Part shown: piece after piece, positions 54,301 through 64,000 of the stretch | Layout: every line of letters begins with the position of its first letter | Position numbering within the stretch: position 1 is the stretch's first letter | NCBI GenBank assembly: GCA_032718865.1 | Contig: JALUTQ010000020.1 | Location: forward strand, 434,001 to 498,000 | DNA from: Tilletia caries | Taxonomy: Eukaryota > Basidiomycota > Exobasidiomycetes > Tilletiales > Tilletiaceae | Direction: 5' to 3' | Length of the DNA stretch: 64,000 nucleotides | Notes under the pieces: generated by a model | What the model saw: the letters and a program-made list of their open reading frames with translations, nothing else | Told to the model about the DNA's origin: nothing | Database searches by the model: none | Made by a program: the position numbers and the translations under genes

Positions 54301-57300
54301 AGGATCATCTGGAGTTGAGCGGTAGAAGCGGCAGAAGGAAAGGCAGTCGATGCCTGGATGACTGCGAGTCCAAGCTTGGCTTTCTTGGATGCCGCTTCTT
54401 GACGGGCTCCTTCCACCAGGGACGTGAGTCCAAGTAGCAGCATGTCAAACATGGACAGCAAGGGCGTCCAGACGTCTTTTAAGGTCGCTCCGAGCTTCGG
54501 AAGACGACTCCGGAAGTTCACGATCGAAGAACGCAATGTGGCCGCGCGTGCTTCTCCAGAAGAAGAGAATCCACGCTGGAGCTCTTCGACCAACCGATTG
54601 ATTTGCTGATCGTCGAGAACTTGCTGTAAGAAAGCGAAAACATCCCGCTGAAGTTGTGCGAGTTCCCCAAGATTCGAAGGGCGATCCAACACGGGGGCAG
54701 TTGATGCGTTTTGCTGAGCTGATGTCTCTGACAGCTCTTTTCTCAAAGAGCGATGCAAAGCAGTGGCGACGTTACCAGTGGTTTCGTTCTCAAAGTCTTG
54801 AAGCACCAAAAGGCGGGCTGACAGGCGTTTGGAACGAATGTCGTAGAAGTCCCGCTGAACTCGTGAAGGTGCTAGAGGATCAACGGGAACGTTCGGCCAA
54901 TACAAACGGAAGGATGCCTGTACGACTTTGATCAGGGCAGCACCGACGGCCAAAAGCTTGGTGGTCCTGGGATTCTTGAGTACGACGCATACCTGACGAA
55001 GACACGTCAGCCAGTGCTGGACCGCATCGTCGTGCGCAGTAATGGCGGCTTTGCCTTCCGCGATCTGTTTGGCGTTGTCCAGCTCGCGTTGCAGAGTGAC
55101 AACATCAGGTATCTGGGAGCCTAGGCCGGATGCCAATGCTCTGATTGCAGGAGAGTCGCTCTCCAAGGCGATTCCGCGCATGCATTGCGTCAACTATGAA
55201 CAAGTCAAGTGGTAGTGTCAGCTGAGGCTCAGGGGCGAACTTCTACGTGGCGGCCATCTATCTGACACTCACAAGGCCCACATATTCCGCCAGGGCGAAG
55301 GACAGCTGTCCTGTGACGGTCTGTGACTGTGATGCTGACGCAAGACCAAGCATACTTGCCGATCGCTGGTGGATCCGTTTGAGCGTGTCCAAGTCCTCCA
55401 GATTAACAGATGAGATTTTCCTGAGGATACAAATGATATGTTAGCAGACCTCCAAAGCTGATCGGAACCTCGAATGACTTACCTTGACGACAGGGCGCTT
55501 TGCAGGAATACTGGACGGAAAATGTGGCCCAGACCAATAGTAGTGTCCTGTGTAGAGGAGAGGCAGGCACGTCAGGATCGCGGCTCTGGCCGGACAGGTA
55601 TACGGGGCGAGAAGGGACTGACCTGAGCTTCCAAACTCGTTGCAAAATTGAGCCGCTGAAGAATGGCCAAGGTGGAGGAGCTTGTTGGATCTGACGTTCC
55701 ACGGCCATCCATCCATGCCAGCGCTCTGAGCTGTACCGCTGTGTCTGGCACATTGGCAGCCGAGTTACAGTAGAGATCAACCAGCTTATGCTTGGCATCG
55801 ACGGAGATGTTTGGCATAGCAGTCCGGAAAGCAGACACAGAGCTGTCGACCAGGATAGCGGACAACGCAACCTTAAATGACTCTGTTTGACGAGCAAACT
55901 TGGTGATGGCTGAGTCGTCGAAGTCTTCTTCTGGAAGTTGGTTCGACTTTAAGGTCTGGAGGGACCGCGACGCGATTTCAACGAGTGCCTGTAGCTCTGG
56001 ACCCGAGCTTCCCGACGTGCTACACGACAAGGTCGCTGCGACGTCGATTGCCGTTTTGACAGCTGTGATACAAAGATTCGCATGGTCAGGAAGGCCTGGG
56101 AGCAAAGGTCAACAGTGCAATCAAACTCACCCTCTGCGTTGGGTGAATGCCGACGTAGGCGAAGCTCCTGGATGAGCTGATCCCGAGCGGTTTGAGCCGT
56201 CTCAGCGATGTGCTCCACCAGGTACATCTGCCAGATGGCGTGCATGGCAACTCCCCTCTTCAGCGTCACTTTGCTGGCAAGATGGACCAAGAGCTGATTG
56301 ACTCCTGCAAAGTCGGCTCCCGCTGTGGTGATGGCAGTCTCTTGAAGGCAGCTGATCTTCTCCTGCAGGTGCTTCTGCACAATTTGAAGCGCGGAATAGT
56401 CAATGTGCAATCCCTGGCAGCTTGCTGTGATGAAAGCGCTCAGGTCAAAAACGTCTTGAGCGGCAGCTTGCGATGGTTCGGAAAGCTTCACATTCGCGGC
56501 AACCGCTTGGATCAGACGGGACAAGGCCATCAGGAGTGTGAAGATGACGTCTTCTGGAGAGGATTCTGCATCATCGCTTTCCTTCCGAAGGGCGGACCTG
56601 AGGAGGACCGGGAGATTGGAAATGTCCCCATGCTCGACCGATTGGAGAGACCGATGCAGGCGAACCTGCGCGAGCAGGGCATAGATATAAAGCTCCATAG
56701 ATCCCGTAGCTTGGAACTGGAAAAGAACATTGTGTGAGTCTAGAAACTTGGAGGTCATTAAAACGTGAGCGACTTACAGCATTTGGCTTTGTGCTCGATA
56801 GATCCTGTAGAATGAGGAGAGTACTGTGGCCTAGCGCCTCGGCGACCAGCTGAGCTTGTGGATCCCTCAGCTTTCGAAGTAGCATGTGCGCCGCGAGCTG
56901 GCCATGATGGTCGAAATTACCAAGAGCTTGCAGCGAGTATGTGTCGGTCAAGACAACATCGGAGTCATCTGCCGTGCCACTGGACAGTGCCGCCGATGAG
57001 ATGGCAGGTGCGAACATGTCCGGGCTCTCCGCGTGCAGTCGAGAAAAGGCCAAGGAAGCCCCGGAATTTTGCTGCAACTCCTTGCCGAGGATATCAGCTG
57101 AAAAGCGCCGGATGGCGAGTCTGTCGGATTCGTCTGTGCCGTCTGAATCTGCTGATGGCCCAAAGTGAGGTTGACGTCTGAGGATCTGAAGTCGTGACTG
57201 GTCTGCGCTGGGCTTGCCAGACGTTCGTTCCATGCCAGGCAAGCACACCTCGATACCTCGATTCCGCATGGCTCGACTCAGCTCGCCATAACGTGGGTCG

Positions 57301-60300
57301 ATGGTCATGAAAGCGCGGAACTTTGGATGCGGGTGAATGATGGGCACTTCACCTTCGACCATTCCCCTTTCGCTGAGCACGAGCGATCCACGATCCTCGA
57401 AGAGAGAGTTGAAGCGGTCCAAGACCGAGGCTGGACAAAGATTGGCGTCATCCAGCAGGAGCCAACGACCCTCCTTCAGCGCCCGCAAGAAGGGGCCGTC
57501 TGACCAACGGAAACGTCGTGATGCTTGGCCTTCTTCGCCGCAAAGACGGTGCGCTAGATCTACGAGCGTCGCCAGCTCTCGTCGCTCTTCCGCATCCGAG
57601 CTGATGGCTTCAGTGGCCTGCTCCAAAGTCGCCGTCCTTTCATCGAGATTTTCGTCAGAGCTGATGAAGAGCTCAAGAGCGCTAATGACAGCGAGGTATT
57701 CGCGCAGCGTCGCAGCTTGGGTGTCATTCTGCGCCACTTTGCCAGAAAGTCGAGCCAGATGCTCATGAGCTGCCCTCTTCAGATCGGTAGAAGGATCTTC
57801 CTGCTCAAACGAGCCGAGCAGATCGGACGTGTCCATCCCTGGACTCATGCGGATCTCCTCCATAGACACCCCAGCCGCTGCCGCTAAAGTCTTGACGCAG
57901 CTGGTCTTGCCAGAGCCTGCCGGACCAATGAGGATGGTGAGCCGGCCATACTTGACGCTCTCCGCCAGGGTGTCGATCGCTGGGAGGTGAGCCTGTAGAA
58001 GCGCAGGGCTAGAACCATCCGATTCCATGGACAGGCGTCGGAGCGAAGGCAATGTGGTGCCGCCGATTTGGAACTGTCCGGACTGGAACAGTGGCACAGG
58101 GTTCTGCGGGAAGGCTGGCTGGGCATCAAAGACTTGTTCGAACAGACGCCAGGCCGCCTCACGATCCGAGATGGTCCGGAAACGATCCAAGTACATAGAA
58201 CGCATCCGATCCACTGCTACCTTGCGTTGCTCATCGGCGCCCAACCTGGGCAGAAGGAGCATCCACCGAAGGACATCACGCAGATTGAACTCCCAAGGCA
58301 TCCCGCTCCGTCCGAAGGCCGACTTGACCATGGTCGCATCCTGCAGCTTGGCGTTGAACTTGATCATGTCGCTGATCAAAGCCGGGTCGACATAGTCGAA
58401 CACCTCGTGACAGATCATGAGCATATCAGCGTCGGTCAGCTCTTGGACGTACACCTTGGTGAATCGATTCAAGAAAGACTGCGGCAGGCCCTTCCGTCCA
58501 CCACCTTGCCCAATCGGATTCTGTGCAGCGAAGATCCGGAAGTCGGCATGCTTCTCGAACGACCGCCCGAGCTCCGGAACGTATACCGTCCCACGGTGGT
58601 CAAGGCAAGAGTTCAAGCCCTCCAAGACAGATTGAGAGGCCAGATTCATCTCGTCCAACAGAACCCTGAGGGAAAAAAAACGCGATATGTATCTAGGTCA
58701 GCACAGACAAGACATTCACAACAGGAAAAGAACTGAGAAAAGAAGACTCACCATTCTCCACGAACCATAGCCCGCAAGAACGCAGCATCCTTCCACGCAA
58801 ACTCCCCAGGACCCCCACCCTCCACCGGCAAGTCCGACCCAAACAGATCCACAAGCTCCGTCTGATCCGACAAGTTAATCCGCGTCAGCGGAGTCCGAGA
58901 AACACGCGCAAGAGCAGCGATCAAGCTCGTCTTGCCCGCGCCCGGACTACCTTCGAGGAGAATCGCCTTTTGGGGCACGCATAAACCCCGGACGACCCGC
59001 ATCGCGTTCAGGGCAGGACTGGCCGCCGTCAAGCTGAACACGCTGGTCTCCGTCGTGCCGAGGGCGCGCTTGGCGAGCGGGAACGCGCTGAACCGGATCA
59101 CCTCGTCCTCATCCTTGACCGACGCCGACAGCTGGGCGCACATGTCCACCACGGCGGGGGAGACGACGGAGCTGAGCCGTTGCAAGCAGCGCTGCCGGAG
59201 GTTCTGCACATTCGCTCTCGACATGTGAGCCGTGGCGGGGATGGTGCCCAGTCCGTCGACGACAGTGAGCAGCGCGCCATGGACAAAGGCTTCCTCAGGC
59301 GTGAGCATCCCGCCGCTCGATCCCGCCGTGTTGTTCAAGAAGACCACCCACGCGATCATGTCACGGATACCCATCGTCGGATGCCCGCCCAACTCAGTAT
59401 TGATCCACTCCGCAAAGTCAAGAATCGGCTCGGACCAGCTCCGAAGCCCATCCTCAGCCCATCGACTGCCAAGGATACTAAGCAGATCCTCACGTTCGTC
59501 AACATGGGGAACCCAGATCTCCGTGAACCGATTTCGCAGCGCAGGACTGAGCTCCTTCTTGCCGTAGTCGCCTCCCGGGTTCATCGTCGCCGCAATCTGG
59601 AACCCGTCCGCCGCAACGAGGAGCGCATTCCCAACACCATCGTGCTGATCCTGCCGGTCAACCGCAAACCCATCAGTCAAGACGAGACTCCGACCTGATT
59701 CGAGAACACTGTTCAACCGCTCCAGCACGCTGTCGTCCGCGAGCGAGATCTCGTCCAAAAGGACATGGTTGCCCGCCCGCATCGCTTCCACAAGAGGCCC
59801 ATCACTCCATTCGAACAACGCCATCGACTCCGACAAGCCGTTCCGAGCCTCGACGACCTCCTTCCGCGGAACCTGTGCATCCTTCTCCGCAGCCCAAGAA
59901 GCCAACTGAGAGTTCAGCTCAGCCAACAGATCCTCAACCGCAGCGTTCCCCAACGCGCCCGCTCGCTCCTCCTCGATCAACTTGATCAACACCGCCCGCG
60001 CCTGCGCCTCCGCAGCCGTCCTCCGAGCCGACCGATTCCGCAGGGGCCGCTGACCACCGAGCAGGTCAGCCGAATCCGTATTCTGATGACAATTGACCGT
60101 ATACAGCTCCTTCCCACACGCTAAGCTGATCGCCTCGCAAACCGACGTCTTCCCCGTACCCGTCTCACCCACCAGCAGCACAGGCTCATCATGCCGGAAG
60201 GAAGCCGTGATGAGGTAAAGCAGCCTGGTCATCGCCTTCGTCCAGACGACCTGAGAGGACGCAGCCGACGCAAGCAACCGGTCCACCAACTCCGCGCCCA

Positions 60301-63300
60301 ACCGCGTCCGAGCCGACTTGCTCGAAATGTCATACAGCCGATCGACATTGACGACCACATTCATCACCTCCTCCAGCACCTCCTTCACAATCGCCTTATC
60401 GTCCGGCCGTCGCGCACGCTCGGCGATCAGCATATACCCATTCTCCGCCAACGCCTGATACCCGACCGCCTCGCGCTGGCCCCACCGGAACAGATCGCGC
60501 AGCGTCACAAAGGCCTGTTTGGTCTCGAACACCCGACCCGTCTGTCGCCGCTTCTGCAACTCGACAAAGACGGCGACCATCTTGGCAGCGTACGAGGGCG
60601 CGATGCCACACCGGTCCGCCAGGATCGTCTGCAGCTCCGCCTGGGGCACGTCGTCGAAGTGGATCTCCAAGAACCGATTGCGGAACGCCCGACTGAGCAC
60701 TTTCCGACCCGCGTACAGTCCGGGAGGGTTCTGCGTCGCGAACAGCATAAAGTGAGGATGTGGTCTGATAATCTCGCCCGTCTCCGGAATGATGAGCTCC
60801 CGATTGTCGTCCAGCAGCCGATTGAGGGCCTCCAAGACGTCCGTCGGAGCCAAGTTCAGCTCGTCAAGGACGATCCAGTGACCGTGTCGGAGCGCATTCA
60901 CAAGCAAGCCCTCCCGGAAGACCAACTGGCCCGTCTTCGGATCCGTCGCATACGTCCCCAAATACTCCTGCACATCCGTATGCTCGTGATTATTGATCCG
61001 CACAAACGCATGCCCCGTCCGTTTCGCCAAATACTCAATCGCACTCGTCTTGCCCGCCGAGGTAGGACCCTGGACGAGCACGGGGTACTTCCGCGTCATC
61101 ACCGCCCGCGCCAGGCCGACCAGCTTGTCCTGCACCGACGCCGTCAGCACGTAGTTCTCCACATTCTCCACCGCATTCGCCCCGCTCTCGAGCCAGAACG
61201 CGCCCACTTGGATGTACTCCCTGCCCGAACCCGCGGCGCTCGTCGGCATGCTCGGCACCAACGAAGCCATCTGCCTCGGGTTCTTCGCCCGCGCGATGAT
61301 GTTCCGCTGCAGTACACCCATCAGCTTCGCCAAGCTGCCGGACTCCAACAGCATCGAGAACGCCATGACGAACCCCTCATACAGCGCCCGTCGAAGACCA
61401 AAGACACGAGCGGTGTCGCTTGCAAATCGAAGCGCACGCGCAAGCGTCCGAACCGAGTAATGCGGCCGCTGATTCGCCCCGTCCGCCAGCTCATGACCCC
61501 TCGAAAGCCGCTGAATCTGCGCATACGCCTCCGCAGCATCCATCACCACCCCGCGATCACCGACAGCAAGTTGCCCAATGTACTTATCCACAATGGCCGT
61601 AAGCGCATCCAAATCCGCGTCCGGGCTGGGGATGTACAGCTCCGTGAACCGCTGCCGCAGGCCCATCGCAAGGTCCTTCTTCCCCACGTCCGTCGCCGGG
61701 TTCATACACGCGAACAGGCGGAAGTCCGGGTGGCGCACCACGGGAACCGTGTCGCCGCGGTCGGTGAGCGTGACGCTGCTGCTGGGGGACTGCAGCAGGC
61801 CCGAGAGACAGTGCAGCACCTCCGACGCGGCCAGGTTGATCTCGTCCAACAGGATCCAATGGCCGTTCCGCAGTGCATGCACCAGCGGTCCCTCGACGAA
61901 GGAAAAGACAAAGTTCCTCCGCTTCGAGGCATGCTGTGCTTCGAACGCGTCGATCTCGGCTGCGAACAGGATCCACTCCTCGTCGAGCTCCGCATCGAGG
62001 GCAAGCTGTCGACTGGCCTCATCTTCGACGTCGGCCTTGCCATTCTCCGTCTTGCGTCGCTTGCGAGACTCGGACTCCTCCGCAGTACCGGCAACAGCCT
62101 GGATTCCTCCTGACTTCCCTGCCCCCCGACGCTTCCGAGCAGCAGCCATTCGCGCACTCTCCCTCCAAAGCCCAATCAGCCGCTTCCACTTCGCCGACAT
62201 AAAAGCCTTCCGCTCCGCCTCAATAAAAGCCCCATTCCTCTTAGCCGAAAACGTGCGCTGAAACAGCACCGTCCACGAATTATGCACCTCGCTCGCAGGA
62301 ATCTTCGGGTCCAGCGGCTTAAAGCCACCCAGCAGGTCCCCGCTCTCCGTCTGTTGGCTCAGGTTGAGCGCGACGAGCGGGCGCGCGAGGAGCGAGGCGA
62401 GGTGTTGGACCAGCGTCGTCTTGCCCGTGCCCGTCTCGCCGACGAGCAGGACCGGCTCGGCGTGCGAAGTCGCCATGGCGATCTGCTCGAGCATGATCAG
62501 CGACGTCTTTGTCATCGCAAAGTTGCTCGAGACGGGCACGACGGCGCCGGTGAGCATCGCAAGCGTCGAATCGGGTGTCTGCGCTTGTTCGGCCCGGGTC
62601 AGCTTCGCACGGCCGAGTCGCATCGTCTTGACGCCCGAGTTGCCACTGCCACTCTGCATCGCAAAGTCCGGGATCCGATCCCTAAGCGCGCCCCAAGCCT
62701 GCTCATTCGACAAATTCAAAGCATCAGCCAGAATGTGGACCAAGGCCGAGTACCGATCGACCATTTTCCCCTTGGCTGCTGACGCCTGAGCGCCCGAAGC
62801 GAGCGAAGGCGCCGGGATCGAACTGAGGAAGACATCACAAGCCTCCACCAGGACACGTTCGCGGTGTGCGGTATGGGCGAAGATATCAGGGCCCTGCGAG
62901 CCAGCAGCGGTCAGATAGGCATCGATCCGTTGACACCACTTGAGCAAGTCGCGCAACGTGATCGTCCGCCGAGAGCCCGCGGCAGGAGTAACGGCAGCCC
63001 CCGCACTCGAGGCGCCACTCGTTGACGAAGAGGCGGCCGCCGCTTCGGCCTGGCTCCCAAAGGCCTGAATGCGCTTCCACGCCGAGATCATGTGCGAGGA
63101 GCAGCCCGTATCGGCAAGGCGCGGGAGATGCGTCTCGACAATGAGCGCAATGTCCATCTCATCCGGAGCCGACATGCACGTCTCCGCCCAATGATTGGCC
63201 CCCAAAAAGTTGGCAGACGGGTACATCACCCTCTTCTTCGCCGAGGATCTGACACCGCCGATCAGGGGAGGCACGGAGCGCGTCGCGAAGAGCTGGAAGT

Positions 63301-64000
63301 TCTTGCCCGCTCTGATTTTACCCCGGTTGCCCAGATCGAGCATGGCCCTCCGTCCAATCTCCCTGGTGTCGGTAAGCCCTTCGACGAGCTGTCCCACAAC
63401 TTGCAACACATCCGTCGTCGCCCGATCAATATCCTCAAGGACGACCCACATGCCCAACCTCACCGCACGCGTCAGCGCGCCCTCGGCCCACTCAAACGTG
63501 CCCGGTTTCGTGGGTGAGGAGATGAAGGATCCGAGAAGCTGCTTGGCATCGACGCCCGACTGGTCGCCGAGCTGGATGGTCAAGATGCTCCGCTCGGGCC
63601 CGTCGTGTGTGATTTGGGAGCAGAAGTGCGCGATGAGGGAGGTCTTTCCACAGGCGGGTGCTCCTGTGAGGAGCATGGGTCTGCGTTGTCCTGCGAGGAG
63701 GGCGAGTTGGAAGAGGGCTGAGCGGGCGGAGGCGGTTGTTACGAAGTCGCTCGTGTGCCTATCTTTTTTGGGTTGTGGTGCTTCGGTTGCGAAGGAGGGG
63801 GAGGTGCTGTGTCGGACGAGGAGAACACCGGCGCTCTCAGCAACAAGGGGATGCAAGTCGGACGCGTTGAGTTGACGTTGGATTTCTTGATCCGCTGTTG
63901 GGTTGTGGGTCGGTACCTCGATGGAAGTGAAGGATGCCCAGACTTGTTGGGTGCGCTCGAATTCGATGTAAGGCAGGATCCAGACGTCGAGCTCCTCCAC
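48316..64000 (-). CDS. MDN1: Midasin (Mdn1/Rea1), N terminus outside window
   Basis: Eight exons on the minus strand: >64000-58752, 58665-56778, 56716-56131, 56095-55623, 55547-55483, 55420-55273, 55193-48750, 48675-48316. They give 5,070 residues, already slightly longer than yeast Mdn1. Six AAA modules each keep a Walker A: TGAPACGKTS (about 63,650), GETGTGKTT (62,430), GPTSAGKTS (61,050), GETGTGKTS (60,155), GSPGAGKTS (58,940), GPAGSGKTS (57,915). Walker B boxes such as VLLDEMNLA and VLDELNLA are present. A long helical linker follows, then an extremely Asp/Glu-rich tail (about 51.3-49.4 kb). The MIDAS domain has DDSKSMS near 49,090. The protein removes assembly factors (Rsa4, Ytm1) from pre-60S particles. 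No damage seen. Confidence 0.97.

Noticed and set aside
60191..62113. 640-codon frame on the plus strand opposite MDN1
   Set aside because: Mirror frame of the AAA modules of midasin, with an Arg/His/Pro/Leu-rich composition typical of antisense translation.
1..64000. tRNA, rRNA, snoRNA genes and CRISPR arrays
   Set aside because: None recognised by eye. A covariance-model search would be needed to exclude small RNA genes, especially inside introns of MTR4, UTP21 and MDN1.

Overview
The window is nuclear DNA of a filamentous or dimorphic fungus, most likely a basidiomycete. Genes carry short introns (mostly 40-130 nt) with GTRNGY donors. Household proteins are fungal in type (Mtr4, Utp21, midasin, Uba4, Spg1/Tem1). 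Secreted GPI-type glycoproteins resemble the basidiomycete 'macrofage activating glycoprotein' family, and the mobile DNA includes a KDZ-type transposon and a tyrosine-recombinase retrotransposon. I do not assign a genus. Most exon models were built by hand: splice phases were followed across every junction and each total is a multiple of three.

Layout. 1-3.3 kb: four copies of a tiny two-exon secreted-peptide gene, two of them on the arms of a large inverted repeat. 3.8-7.5 kb: MTR4 on the minus strand. 7.9-11.4 kb: the branched-chain ketoacid dehydrogenase E1-beta gene, whose first exon reads straight into a complete mitochondrial ribosomal protein uL10m frame lying in its 1.6-kb first intron. 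11.7-14.35 kb: a nest of non-coding, MITE-like elements with internally iterated terminal motifs. 15.0-18.7 kb: two convergent paralogues for GPI-type secreted glycoproteins. 19.67-33.39 kb: a mobile-element block, read as a KDZ transposon (transposase gene plus a partner gene) whose left terminal repeat was split by about 7.8 kb carrying a gag/RT-RNaseH/tyrosine-recombinase retroelement. 33.5-34.9 kb: BolA2-like gene with a long C-terminal extension. 35.5-38.1 kb: long-chain acyl-CoA synthetase. 39.2-41.0 kb: Spg1/Tem1 GTPase. 42.2-46.1 kb: UTP21 (minus). 46.4-48.1 kb: UBA4. 48.3-64.0 kb: MDN1/midasin (minus), running off the right edge just short of its N terminus.

How the genes fit together. 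MTR4 (nuclear RNA surveillance and 5.8S processing), UTP21 (SSU processome) and MDN1 (60S maturation) are all ribosome-biogenesis genes, each paired head-to-head or tail-to-tail with a neighbour. BCKDHB and uL10m are both mitochondrial-matrix proteins and apparently share one promoter, one first exon and possibly one targeting sequence. BolA2 (iron and Fe-S regulation) and Uba4 (tRNA thiolation/urmylation) are cytosolic sulfur or metal functions.

No rRNA, tRNA or CRISPR feature was recognised by eye. Domain calls rest on reading the translations; no database search was run.
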